A stretch of DNA of 64,000 nucleotides from CANLBN01 sp034111645 (GTDB taxonomy: Bacteria; Pseudomonadota; Gammaproteobacteria; Pseudomonadales; Cellvibrionaceae). Of the stretch, positions 7,438 to 15,982 are shown piece after piece. Made by a program: the position numbers and the translations under genes. The DNA is taken from the NCBI GenBank assembly GCA_034111645.1, contig JAWUWW010000010.1, forward strand, positions 1 to 64,000, given 5' to 3'. A model generated the notes under the pieces. The model did no database searches. It was given only the letters and a program-made list of their open reading frames with translations, and was not told where the DNA came from. Every line of letters begins with the position of its first letter. Position 1 is the stretch's first letter.

Positions 7438-7923
7438 TTAACGATAACCAATTAATCGTCCCAATATTAAAATCGCAATCCATAGTATTAACGATAAAAA
7501 TGCCTGAATTTTAATTCTGTTGCTCGATACATTATTGTTTAATGCTTGTTGCCACGCGTTACAAAAAGATAAACATAAAATATTGAGCAGTGCCAAAAAT
7601 AGTAGGCCGATTTTCAAAATAAATATATTTGATTGTAGATAATCGACGGGGCGAGTAATAAATAATAACAAACCAAATATTATCGCTAATACTACACCGC
7701 TAATGGCAACAGGACGAAGTATTTTTATAAACACATTTAAAGAAACACTAGGCCATAGGCCAAGTAATTTTAAATCAAAAGGAATGATCGAGCCGATTAA
7801 TAACGCGAAACCAAAAATATGAGCGGTATTAATTAAAGGATATAGCCAAAATGAATTGCGCAACAGCTGCGACAATTCACTTTGTTGCATTAGTTCGGCA
7901 ATAGTAGTAATCAAGGGTAGCAA
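7438..7923 (-). CDS. DUF6644-like membrane protein
   Basis: The 161-residue protein has about four membrane segments. It opens with SQLLRNSFWLYPLINTAHIF and GFALLIGSIIPFDLKLLGLW, a pairing of SxWLYPxxxxxHxxG with a later FDLxLLG that matches the DUF6644 pattern as I recall it. The conserved histidine in NTAHIFG could bind heme or metal, but that is inference. It follows the exported DUF6152 protein on the same strand (33 bp gap), so the two probably work together at the cell envelope. The function is unknown. Confidence 0.6.
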   Translation of the reverse strand: MLPLITTIAELMQQSELSQLLRNSFWLYPLINTAHIFGFALLIGSIIPFDLKLLGLWPSVSLNVFIKILRPVAISGVVLAIIFGLLLFITRPVDYLQSNIFILKIGLLFLALLNILCLSFCNAWQQALNNNVSSNRIKIQAFLSLILWIAILILGRLIGYR

Positions 7924-7956
7924 TCAATTGCCGCATCAAGTGTTGCAATTAAAGGA

Positions 7957-8316
7957 TTAAATGCGGTCTGGATAAAGCACATAACTTTTACCCATAATTT
8001 TTACGGTCTCGGCTTTAACGCGCAGCTCTTTTGGGTCGGCGGCACGTTGGCCTTCGATGGTTATTTCTTTACCTTTGCTCATCATCGCGTCAGTTAGGCC
8101 CGCGCGCTCGTTACGCCAAGGTTGGCCAACTTCAGCTGTCCATTTTTCGCCATTCACATCCAAAATCAAAACCCCGTGAGGGTTTCCTAGCGTGGCAGAT
8201 TCAATAGTGCCAATTACTTCTACATCGGTATCAGATGTCCAGCGCCAACCATGATGGGCATAAGCGGTTACAGTGATTATTAACATTGCGAATGCAATTA
8301 AGACTTTATTTATCAT
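7957..8316 (-). CDS. Exported DUF6152-family protein
   Basis: The 119-residue protein has a signal peptide (VLIAFAMLIITVTAYA) and a mature start HHGWRWTSDTDVEVIGTIES. It continues with NPHGVLILDVNGEKWTAEVG, a beta-barrel-like small domain ending in YPDRI. The histidine pair after the cleavage site and the NPH motif are typical of DUF6152 and may bind metal. It is upstream of, and probably co-transcribed with, the DUF6644 membrane protein, a pairing I have seen described in proteobacterial annotations. Role unknown. Confidence 0.65.
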   Translation of the reverse strand: MINKVLIAFAMLIITVTAYAHHGWRWTSDTDVEVIGTIESATLGNPHGVLILDVNGEKWTAEVGQPWRNERAGLTDAMMSKGKEITIEGQRAADPKELRVKAETVKIMGKSYVLYPDRI

Positions 8317-8508
8317 ATTTGTAACCCTCTGCTTTTAGATTTTATTCAACCTTAAGTTATACGCATAAAATTATAAATTCTCTTTTTAATTAACGCTAGT
8401 TTATCGTCTACTTTAGGGTATTTTAAGGGTACTGATAACAAGTGTAAAAGGCAAATTGAGTGACAGTAGGCTAAAGTCTTTTGCAATAAAACCCCCTACA
8501 GCAGCTTG

Positions 8509-8892
8509 TTATCGGCGGCCAAAATCAGCGGCTTTTTTAGCGCGCTTTTCATTTAGCCTCGCGGCATCTTCTAAATCTAATTCGGCAGGTTCACCAATAA
8601 CTTGGTCGTCGGGGATTATGCGATCACGGGGAGGCAATTCAAATTGTTCGCTAGAGGCTCTGGGTAAGCTTTTAAATTGATATAAATAAAAACCCTCGAC
8701 TTTTTCTCGGGCCCAGTCTGTCTTTTTTAAAAACTTAACGCTCGAGTCAATACTAGGATTAGTTTTAAAGCAGTTGATATTAAGGTAGGCATATAAAATT
8801 TGAAAACCATAATAATCGACAAGCTCAATTAATAAGTTCTTTAAACTCAGCCCATGTAGAGGGTTATTTTTGTAATTAATATCGTCACTCAT
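8509..8892 (-). CDS. VF530 (DUF2132) family DNA-binding-type protein
   Basis: Residues 9-70 follow the VF530 pattern: NPLHGLSLKNLLIELVDYYG, then INCFKTNPSIDSSVKFLKKT and DWAREKVEGFYL. The fold is a small helical domain whose Vibrio fischeri member was proposed to bind DNA. A charged, likely disordered tail (residues 80-127, rich in E, D, R, K) extends beyond the family core, unlike the short paralogue at 38606. The start ATG at 8892 is the only one that keeps the domain whole. Confidence 0.8.
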   Translation of the reverse strand: MSDDINYKNNPLHGLSLKNLLIELVDYYGFQILYAYLNINCFKTNPSIDSSVKFLKKTDWAREKVEGFYLYQFKSLPRASSEQFELPPRDRIIPDDQVIGEPAELDLEDAARLNEKRAKKAADFGRR

Positions 8893-9370
8893 AAAAGACT
8901 CTAAACACTTAAAAATTAAACTAGTATACCCGCTACCGCAAAAACCACCTACAGCCTATCACTTAAATATCTTTTATATAATATAACTTACAGGTATGGA
9001 TTAGGCGTATGAGTGCAAAGCCCTGATGTGGCTGTGTTTGTATTACTGCAACTTTTGTATTGTCGCCACTAAAGACACTATACCTTTCTGTGCAGGCTAG
9101 CTTTTATGCAAGAACAATAGGCTGAGGCTTTGATCGCAAATGCTAGGTGCACTTATTGATAACGATTCTGACTATTTTAGGTGAGTAAATGCGTGCTGTG
9201 GTCAAAATGAGGTGGCAGTTGTGGGTGATGATCTATAAAATCACGCTCAAGAAATAAGGCATCAAAAGAATAGGGCTTAAAAATGGTAAGCAGCAGCTAT
9301 TTAATCTAAGCCATTCAATAGTTATCCATTTAAACTAATCGCATTTAACGATCAACAGTAGTTACTTAAT
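8893..9370. other. Intergenic stretch with no clear feature
   Basis: About 480 bp separate two divergent genes. I see AT-rich tracts near 8970-8990 (TTATATAATATAAC) that could hold promoters for either side, but no gene, repeat or RNA that I can support. Confidence 0.4.
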
Positions 9371-9916
9371 ATGACCGAAGATAAAAAAAATTCTGCACAA
9401 GATTCTGTACAAGACAACGACAATACAAAAAGCGAAACCCCGATTGCAGCTGATGATAAAGTTGTCCCTGCAACGAAAATGGGCAAATTAAAAGCCAATA
9501 TTAAAGATACCATAGAGTATAAAAGTAGACCCTTAGAGTGGTATTACTATGTTGGCTTTGCCATACTTTTAGCGGCTTGGCTCTATGGTAAAAACTTAGA
9601 AAAGAAAGCAGAAGATGCCGATAATTTCGCCTTAAGCGGGGCGAGTAAAACAGAAGTGTGCTTAGAGTTTGTAAAAACTCAGTCACCTGATTATGGAGAT
9701 TTTAATAGAGCAACAATTGATGGCGATATCATAACCGTGCATCAAGTTCGCGGCGGTGAAGGACGAATCTTTTTTTACGACTGTCAAATAAATAATGATG
9801 GCATTATGTGGAGAGTCAATAAGGAAGATGGCGGAATGGGACCATGGGTTGGCAGCACCGAAACCCCCGCTGCAAAATTTTCGGTGTCAGCTGACAGTAA
9901 AATCGTTATCAATTAA
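9371..9916 (+). CDS. Unrecognised membrane-anchored protein
   Basis: The 181-residue product begins with a long polar, disordered region (residues 1-50, rich in D, N, K, E). A single membrane segment follows (WYYYVGFAILLAAWLYG, about 56-72). A C-terminal domain of about 100 residues has two cysteines (VCLEFVKT and FYDCQINN), which could form a disulfide. I do not recognise the family. The positively charged stretch before the membrane segment suggests the acidic N-terminus stays in the cytoplasm with the C-terminal domain outside. It is not clearly in an operon. Confidence 0.6.
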   Translation: MTEDKKNSAQDSVQDNDNTKSETPIAADDKVVPATKMGKLKANIKDTIEYKSRPLEWYYYVGFAILLAAWLYGKNLEKKAEDADNFALSGASKTEVCLEFVKTQSPDYGDFNRATIDGDIITVHQVRGGEGRIFFYDCQINNDGIMWRVNKEDGGMGPWVGSTETPAAKFSVSADSKIVIN

Positions 9917-10039
9917 GAATCAGTAAAGTGCGTTTTTTACGGTGTGGTTAACTAATGCAATTCATCTTTAGCCATTAGTTTAAAAATGCACTCAAAGCTT
10001 GTCATCCAAGGCGGTTATTTTATTTAAATATCCTAAGCC

Positions 10040-10537
10040 CTACTTAGCCCACCAACGCGAAGATATTTCTATAACGCCTGCATCACGTATTGTGCGTCTT
10101 GCATTTGCACGATCGTCCGGGTTCAAAAATTCACCTACGGGTATCGTATATAAGTCATTCTTTAAGGCTAGTTCTAGGTTATCTATTGGTTTTCTGGGAG
10201 TGGTAACCGATAAAAAACAATCGGGTCGAGTAAATACATATTCACGACTGATTTTACCAATGCCAGATGAGAAGGTGACATTTTTACCTTCTATGGTGAT
10301 GAGTTGTTTGCGATAATTTTTGTAACAAACCGAATACATTATATAGGTAAGCAGGCTCAGCTCTAAAATAGCAAAAGGCAAAATGATCCATACGCCAACA
10401 AAAAGCCAACCTAATGCAACAATCATAGAGGGCAGGCTGATAAATAATAACCATTTTTTTATGTCTTTCCATTCGGTAGAGCGATTGGGCGACAGAATTA
10501 TCGTTGTTACATCATTATTAGTGTTTATAGTAACCAT
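10040..10537 (-). CDS. DUF2244 membrane protein
   Basis: The 165-residue protein reads ILSPNRSTEWKDIKKWLLFI, then two adjacent membrane helices (SMIVALGWLFVGVWIILPFA and ELSLLTYIMYSVCYKN). A cytoplasmic beta-rich C-terminal part follows. The LxPNRS start, WxxLPFAxLEL between the helices and the YxVC element match DUF2244. Family members often sit near cytochrome oxidase genes; here the nearest oxidase genes are far away. Function unknown. Confidence 0.75.
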   Translation of the reverse strand: MVTINTNNDVTTIILSPNRSTEWKDIKKWLLFISLPSMIVALGWLFVGVWIILPFAILELSLLTYIMYSVCYKNYRKQLITIEGKNVTFSSGIGKISREYVFTRPDCFLSVTTPRKPIDNLELALKNDLYTIPVGEFLNPDDRANARRTIRDAGVIEISSRWWAK

Positions 10538-10661
10538 TGTTGCTACCGATATTGTTATCTAATAAAAGGATTATAAGAGATGATTGGGCAAGATAACAGA
10601 ATCAGTGTGCTTGATCTTGTGACCATAATCTTAGTCATTAAATACATATGCGCACTCATAT

Positions 10662-10747
10662 ACTTATCCTTAAACCTATCCTTAAACCTATCCTAAAAGC
10701 TACTTATAAACTTGTCCTTTAAGCTACCTATAAACTTACTCTTAACC
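10662..10747 (+). repeat. Degenerate short tandem repeats
   Basis: The 377 bp between the DUF2244 gene and the next gene contain decayed repeats. A 12-mer CTATCCTTAAAC recurs about three times from 10671, then a 24-mer of the type CTACNTATAAACTTNNTCTTNA recurs twice. No gene is seen in the gap. Confidence 0.5.
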
Positions 10748-10914
10748 CTGTATTAAGTTCTTATGCAACGGGCTTTTATCGCAAGCTGATGATTAGAGAT
10801 CCTTATTAATCTCAATAAAGCGAACTTTTAAATAGCTTTGTCAGTATAAAAGTAATATCTGCTTAAATCCTAAAAATCTTATACGTACTCACACTGCAAA
10901 AGAGAGCTCTATCT

Positions 10915-11304
10915 ATGCTTGAGGTTATTCAATTACTGTTGCTGTCGGTCATTTTTGGCGGAATGGTCACTTTTCAGGTCTTATTTGCACCGTTAATTTT
11001 TATCAAATTAAAGATGGATATAGCGCGGCCTTTTATAAGAGCATTTTTCCCATTTTATTATCTCTATTTTGCGCTATTAAGCCTTTAATATTTTGCGGTC
11101 TCTTTGTTGATCGGCAATAACTTTGAGGCAATAATTGGGGGTGCTGCATTAGCAGGTTTTTTAATATCTCGCCAAGTGCTTATGCCAATGGCAAATACGG
11201 CGACAGACAATCAACAACAGTCAAAATTTGATGTGTTACATAAAGCGACGGTGTTAATAAACACATTGCAACTGATTGCGTTTTTTATAGCCTTCATTGC
11301 ATGA
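10915..11304 (+). pseudogene. DUF4149-like membrane protein broken by one TAA
   Basis: One frame from ATG 10915 to TGA 11304 holds a single internal TAA at 11086-11088. The first part has a membrane helix (VIQLLLLSVIFGGMVTFQVL) and FAPLIFIKL, then RPFIRAFFPFYYLYFALLSL just before the stop. After the stop, YFAVSLLIGNNFEAIIGGAA continues in the same frame with LMPMANTATD and a closing helix. The pattern GGMVxFxxxxAP...FPxYY is that of DUF4149/TMEM205-like proteins of about 130 residues. Conservation on both sides implies a recent mutation or a base-calling error. Restarting at TTG 11104 would lose the first two helices. Confidence 0.6.
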
Positions 11305-11410
11305 TTATTAGTGCGGGCGCTGCTATAAATACACGGTTTTTGGTAAGTCACTTTTAGACTAGGTAAGCCACTTTAAGAATAGGGAAGTCAGTTAACGAAG
11401 AGATAACAAC

Positions 11411-11602
11411 ATGGGAAAGTCGCAGCGATGCCGCCACACAAAGCCCTGCGATAGCTGCGGAAAAAGTGAATCTGTACTTTATCGAATTAAAGTACAGATA
11501 GACGAACCTTGGTTTTTTGCCTGTCCTGAATGTTTAGCAAGCGCAAAAAAACAAGCGTCATATCAGTATGGCGGAACCTGGAAGCAAAAAAAGCGCAATT
11601 AA
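11411..11602 (+). CDS. Small zinc-ribbon-like protein
   Basis: The 63-residue basic protein has two CxxC knuckles, CDSCGKSE (C13, C16) and CPECLASA (C38, C41), separated by VLYRIKVQIDEPWFFA. It ends in a lysine-rich tail. This is the pattern of a small treble-clef or zinc ribbon that probably binds one zinc ion. Similar short proteins are common as hypotheticals in marine gammaproteobacteria; the partner is unknown. ATG 11411 follows GAAGAG at a proper spacing. Confidence 0.65.
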   Translation: MGKSQRCRHTKPCDSCGKSESVLYRIKVQIDEPWFFACPECLASAKKQASYQYGGTWKQKKRN

Positions 11603-11682
11603 ACCTAAACAGACTGATGTCTTTTAAAGGCCTAATAATTTGCTCTTTGTTGTTATGTTGCCATTTTTTTAAGGGCCGTTAT

Positions 11683-12363
11683 TTATAGCAGCCGAGCTTG
11701 TAGCCAAGCAGACACATCATTAATTTGCTCGATACAAAGGCTGTGTTCCATGGGATAGGTTTTGTATTCCGTTGAATAATTCTTTGCTTTTAATAAGCTA
11801 TTCGCTTGCTCGCCTAATATGCAAGGCACAACATTATCGTGAGTTCCGTGTGCAATTAATATCGGGATTTCTTGATTGATCGCATTTAGGCTTATGGTCT
11901 CTTTGGTTGCAAAATAAGTAGAGAAAGCCATTATGCCGCCCAAACGTTTAGGGTAGGTTAGCGCAAGCTCATAAGCGACGGCGCCACCCTGAGAAAATCC
12001 TGCAATAATAATGCGCTCGCTAGGTATCCCGCGTGCTATTTCGCGGCTTGCATACTCGCCTACCATGCTAGCCGAATTTGTTAACTGCTCGGTATCAATG
12101 GTGCGGTCAATATCCATCGCCAAAATATCGTACCATGCGGGCATAACCATGCCGCCGTTAACGGTAACCGGTAACTTAGGTGCATTAGGAAATATAAAAC
12201 GAATGGCCAGTGAGCTGGGCAAATTTAATGCGGGGACAACATCTCTAAAATCATTACCATCGGCACCTAAACCATGCATCCAAATCACGCTAGCAGTTGC
12301 TTCTTGTTGGGGTTCGATTTCTACGGCGGTTAAACTAAGTGTTGTGTTTTTATCGAGAGTCAT
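11683..12363 (-). CDS. Carboxylesterase / acyl-protein thioesterase family hydrolase
   Basis: An alpha/beta hydrolase of 226 residues. VIWMHGLGADGNDF near residue 30 forms the oxyanion-hole region, GFSQGGAVAYELAL near 125 carries the nucleophile serine, and HGTHDNVVP and MEHSLC give the aspartate and histidine. This is the classic layout of the small carboxylesterases (YpfH/EstB/APT1 group), which cleave short-chain esters or thioesters in the cytoplasm. An upstream TTG at 12411 adds 16 residues without a ribosome site, so ATG 12363 is preferred, although its ribosome site is also weak. Confidence 0.85.
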   Translation of the reverse strand: MTLDKNTTLSLTAVEIEPQQEATASVIWMHGLGADGNDFRDVVPALNLPSSLAIRFIFPNAPKLPVTVNGGMVMPAWYDILAMDIDRTIDTEQLTNSASMVGEYASREIARGIPSERIIIAGFSQGGAVAYELALTYPKRLGGIMAFSTYFATKETISLNAINQEIPILIAHGTHDNVVPCILGEQANSLLKAKNYSTEYKTYPMEHSLCIEQINDVSAWLQARLL

Positions 12364-12411
12364 GGAAGAGTCGCTTTGTAAATAGGTTAGATAATAGCTA
12401 GATAACAGCAA

Positions 12412-12714
12412 AATAAGGTTTAAATAATAAGCGCCATATTATACAAGCATCGCAACGTTTAACCAAAGACTGGTTTGTAAAGTTAATCGGCAAAACAAGC
12501 AATAAAAAATAAGTTAAAAAGATAGGTTAACTAAATGATTGTATATCTTTTATATTTTAAGGATTAAAACGCTTAAAATCTGTTTATATGAATTTAGTCA
12601 ATGTATATGTTTACCTATATAGTGTTAAAGTATACATTTATATAGATTATAGGTTGATTTGTGTATATAAATATATTGATTTACAAGTCATTATCGTAAA
12701 ACTAAAGGTTGACC
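12412..12714. promoter_or_regulatory. AT-rich regulatory gap before the mobile mystery pair
   Basis: This 300-bp gap is strikingly AT-rich and contains several GTATA/TATAC-containing words (for example AATGTATATG near 12600 and AAGTATACAT near 12627). They may be operator copies for the XRE-type protein encoded just downstream, but I could not define one consensus. AAAGG at 12704-12708 is the ribosome site of that gene. Confidence 0.35.
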
Positions 12715-13182
12715 ATGACTATAGAGAAGATAGTTGCGAAGCAATATCGAGACAAAGTAAATCAAGCTGTAAAACAGTTTGGCAACTTCTCTATGCGCCC
12801 TCAAGAGGGATGGTTACGAACCGTAAGAACCGCGCTTGGTATGTCGGGTACGCAGTTAGCAAAGCGCTTAGGTGTAACCAAAGCTAGAGTATCAAAAGCA
12901 GAACAAGACGAACCATTGGGCAGTGTGACATTAAGGACTATGCAAACAATGGCTGAGGCCATGGATTGTAAGTTCGTGTATGCTGTCGTGCCAAATGAAG
13001 AGGTAGAGAGCATTATTATAAAGCGCGCAAGAGAAAAGGCGCGATTACAGGTTAAAACGGCATCTACACATATGGCTCTAGAGTCAAGGTCACTTGGTAA
13101 AGAGCAGCTAGAGTTTGAGATTGAAAGAGTAGCCGCGCAAATATCAGATAAGATTCCGGCCGATTTTTGGAAAAACGACTAA
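12715..13182 (+). CDS. Mobile mystery protein A (XRE-type regulator)
   Basis: The 155-residue product opens with a helical region, then an XRE helix-turn-helix at about residues 34-78 (RTALGMSGTQLAKRLGVTKA, RVSKAEQDE). A helical tail ends in DKIPADFWKND. The layout and its partner match mobile mystery protein A (TIGR02612), always found beside protein B. It is the likely repressor and antidote of the module. ATG 12715 follows AAAGG by 6 bp; a TTG two codons upstream is less likely. The partner gene starts 11 bp after the stop. Confidence 0.85.
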   Translation: MTIEKIVAKQYRDKVNQAVKQFGNFSMRPQEGWLRTVRTALGMSGTQLAKRLGVTKARVSKAEQDEPLGSVTLRTMQTMAEAMDCKFVYAVVPNEEVESIIIKRAREKARLQVKTASTHMALESRSLGKEQLEFEIERVAAQISDKIPADFWKND

Positions 13183-13193
13183 GTGGTAATCGC

Positions 13194-13799
13194 ATGACAA
13201 AGCATTATTCAGGTTTAGTCGAGAATCCCGATGGCGGGACACCGCTAGACCCTGATGAAATGAATGGTCTTAAATTTAAGCATGTGTCGACCAGAGGTGA
13301 GCTAGATCAACTTGAGCAGGCGAGTGTTACAGACGGTCTTGCATGGTTAGCTAAACAAAAAACGCCTGATGTATTATCAGAGAGTTTTATTTGTGAGCTA
13401 CACTCTAGACTTTTTGGTAGCGTTTGGACGCGGGCAGGAACATTTTGCAGAACCGAAAAAAATATAGGTGTAGACCCGATACAGGTATCAATTCAGCTAC
13501 GGCAATTGTTAGATGATGTAAAATATTGGGTCGAGCAGAAAACCTTTGAGCCTAAAGAATTAGCGGCAAGGTTTCATCATAAGTTAGTCTATATTCATTT
13601 GTTTCCCAATGGTAACGGCCGCCATGCGCGAATAATGGCAGATGCGTTGTTAACAAAAATATTTAATGAGCCAGCCATTGATTGGGCGGGTGGTTACAAG
13701 TTAGAGGCAATGAATGAGCGCCGTAATCAATATATAGCTGCGCTAAGAGCAGCCGACGGACACGAATTTAGTGCTTTACTAGCGTTCGTTGGTGCTTGA
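13194..13799 (+). CDS. Mobile mystery protein B (Fic domain)
   Basis: The 201-residue Fic-family protein has the core HLFPNGNGRHAR at residues 135-146, equal to HPFxxGNGRxxR with leucine for proline. It would transfer AMP (or a related nucleotide group) to a target protein using H135. The start NPDGGTPLDPDEMNGLKFKH and the ELHSRLFGSVWTRAGTFCRT region match mobile mystery protein B (TIGR02613). A longer frame from 13167 overlaps the protein A gene but ATG 13194 gives the family-like start. No standard S/TxxxE(G/N) autoinhibitory motif is obvious, so protein A may hold it in check. Confidence 0.85.
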   Translation: MTKHYSGLVENPDGGTPLDPDEMNGLKFKHVSTRGELDQLEQASVTDGLAWLAKQKTPDVLSESFICELHSRLFGSVWTRAGTFCRTEKNIGVDPIQVSIQLRQLLDDVKYWVEQKTFEPKELAARFHHKLVYIHLFPNGNGRHARIMADALLTKIFNEPAIDWAGGYKLEAMNERRNQYIAALRAADGHEFSALLAFVGA

Positions 13800-13922
13800 T
13801 AAACACTGTGGCTAATTGTTATAACAGTGTATTAGAACCAAATATCAAGGTTCACTTTTTAGCGCATAAAAAGTGATTTTTAAATGAATGTAAGTTTCAG
13901 TAAAAATGTGGGTTTTTGAAGT

Positions 13923-15506
13923 ATGAGTAGTAGCAATCTTATCAATGAAATTAGTAAGCGAAGAACTTTTGCTATTATTTCTCACCCTGATGCGGGTAAA
14001 ACGACGATCACCGAAAAGCTATTGCTGCTGGGGCAGCTGATTCAATTAGCGGGCTCTGTTAAGGGTAAAAAAGGGCCTCATGCGCGCTCGGATTGGATGA
14101 GTATGGAGCAGGAGCGAGGTATTTCGGTGACTTCGTCGGTGATGCAGTTTCCTTACAAAGGGCGCATTGTAAATTTACTCGATACTCCTGGACACGAAGA
14201 TTTCTCGGAAGATACTTATCGAACTTTAACGGCAGTCGATTCTGTGTTGATGGTGATTGATGGCGCCAAGGGTGTCGAGGATCGCACCATCAAATTAATG
14301 GAAGTGTGTCGTCTTCGCGATACCCCTATTTTATCTTTTATTAATAAAATGGATCGTGATATTCGAGACCCAATTGATGTTCTGGATGAAGTCGAGAATG
14401 TATTAAAAATATCAGCCGCACCGATTAATTGGCCCATTGGAATGGGAAAACAATTTAGAGGTATCTATAACTTATATACCGATACTATTCATGTGTATCA
14501 ACAAGGTAAAGGCAATACTTTAAGTGATGATATTCGTATCCAAGGATTAGATAGCGCAGAGGCGAATAAATTATTAGGTGCTTATGCTGAAGATGTGCGC
14601 GAAGAAATAGAGTTAGTGCGCGGGGCAACACAAAAATTTAATCAAGATGAATATTTAGCGGGTCGTCAAACACCGGTATTTTTTGGTACGGCTTTGGGTA
14701 ATTTTGGTGTCCGAGAAATGCTCGATGGCTTTGTTGAGTGGGCTCCCACACCGCAGCCACGAGAAACAAAATCGCGCGAGGTGAGTGCACTCGAAGAAAA
14801 GTTTTCGGGATTTATTTTTAAAATACAGGCCAATATGGATCCTAAGCATCGCGACCGTATTGCATTTATGCGAGTGTGCTCGGGCAAGTATGAGCAAGGT
14901 ATGAAGATGCAACATGTGCGTCTTGGCAAGAGCGTCAAAATTGCCGATGCGGTGACTTTTATGGCGGGTGATAGAACCAGTGTTGAAGAGGCAATCTCGG
15001 GTGATATTATTGGCTTACATAATCACGGTACAATTCAAATTGGCGATACTTTTACCGAAGGTGAAGATTTAAAGTACACGGGCATTCCACATTTTGCGCC
15101 AGAGTTATTTCGTCGTATTCGCCTAAAAGATCCCCTTAAAACTAAAGCACTTCAAAAAGGTTTGCAGCAATTATCGGAAGAGGGCTCGACGCAAGTTTTC
15201 TTTCCGGTCAACAGCACTGATATTATTGTCGGTGCAGTTGGAGTCTTACAATTTGAGGTTGTTGCATATCGCTTAAAAGACGAATATAAAGTTGAAGCTA
15301 TTTACGAGGCGGTGAATGTTGCCACAGCGCGTTGGGTAGATTGCGATGATGCAAAAGAGATGGATAATTTTAAGCGTAAGGTGAGTGATAACCTCGCAAT
15401 AGACGGTGGTCGGCATTTAACTTATTTGGCGCCTACACGCGTTAATTTAAGTTTAAGCCAAGAGCGCTATCCAAAGATTTTATTTAGATCAACACGAGAG
15501 CATTAA
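13923..15506 (+). CDS. prfC: Peptide chain release factor 3
   Basis: The 527-residue translational GTPase (E. coli RF3 is 529) recycles RF1 and RF2 from the ribosome after peptide release. G1 is HPDAGKTTITEK near residue 20, G2 RGISVTSSV, G3 DTPGHEDF and G4 NKMD. Domains II and III follow, with the family end ERYPKILFRSTREH. The gene begins ATG 13923 and its last codon overlaps the next start (TAATG), so the following small membrane protein is probably co-translated. Confidence 0.97.
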   Translation: MSSSNLINEISKRRTFAIISHPDAGKTTITEKLLLLGQLIQLAGSVKGKKGPHARSDWMSMEQERGISVTSSVMQFPYKGRIVNLLDTPGHEDFSEDTYRTLTAVDSVLMVIDGAKGVEDRTIKLMEVCRLRDTPILSFINKMDRDIRDPIDVLDEVENVLKISAAPINWPIGMGKQFRGIYNLYTDTIHVYQQGKGNTLSDDIRIQGLDSAEANKLLGAYAEDVREEIELVRGATQKFNQDEYLAGRQTPVFFGTALGNFGVREMLDGFVEWAPTPQPRETKSREVSALEEKFSGFIFKIQANMDPKHRDRIAFMRVCSGKYEQGMKMQHVRLGKSVKIADAVTFMAGDRTSVEEAISGDIIGLHNHGTIQIGDTFTEGEDLKYTGIPHFAPELFRRIRLKDPLKTKALQKGLQQLSEEGSTQVFFPVNSTDIIVGAVGVLQFEVVAYRLKDEYKVEAIYEAVNVATARWVDCDDAKEMDNFKRKVSDNLAIDGGRHLTYLAPTRVNLSLSQERYPKILFRSTREH

Positions 15507-15865
15507 TGTTATCAAGTGTTTTTACAGTGGTCTTATCTGTTGGCATTATCTGCTTACTGTTAGCAGTTTTTGTGTGGGTTAAAACACCTTATTATCGTGT
15601 TGACCGCGACAAAATGCTTAAAGTACTCGAGATGATTCTGACGGGTCAAGCAACAGATAATGATTGGCATACGACCTTTGGTATGACTATTCGGCACTCG
15701 GCAGAGCTAGAAGATATACGCCAACAATGTATCGAAATTGAAGATGACTATTTTGTCGGCGAAAGCACATCGGCCTATTTATTTTCTGGTGAGGGTTTAA
15801 AAGCATTAAAAATAATTCGCGATGACTTATATAAGACGCAACAGCTAGAAATTAATCAAAAATAG
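15506..15865 (+). CDS. Small membrane-anchored protein after prfC
   Basis: The 119-residue product has one N-terminal membrane helix (VVLSVGIICLLLAVFVWVKT) and a cytoplasmic domain with WHTTFGMTIRHSAELEDIRQ, then acidic helices. I do not recognise a named domain. Its ATG overlaps the prfC stop codon, which indicates coupled translation, but a role in release or ribosome work is only guilt by association. No signal cleavage site is seen, so it is anchored rather than exported. Confidence 0.65.
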   Translation: MLSSVFTVVLSVGIICLLLAVFVWVKTPYYRVDRDKMLKVLEMILTGQATDNDWHTTFGMTIRHSAELEDIRQQCIEIEDDYFVGESTSAYLFSGEGLKALKIIRDDLYKTQQLEINQK

Positions 15866-15982
15866 AAATCGTGAAAAATACAGCGAGCTCAAAATTTAAA
15901 ATAACTGTAAAGCTTAAGATCAAATATTACTTGTAGAATTTGCATTAGTTTTTTTAAATCAGTGATATAAAAAGTCAGAGAG

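Noticed and set aside
9999..10316. A 105-codon forward frame opposite the DUF2244 gene
   Set aside because: DUF2244 is clearly the coding strand; the other frame has no start signal and no family.
12588..12887. A forward frame over the AT-rich gap and the start of the mobile mystery A gene
   Set aside because: It is out of frame with the clear XRE-type gene and consists largely of low-complexity residues.
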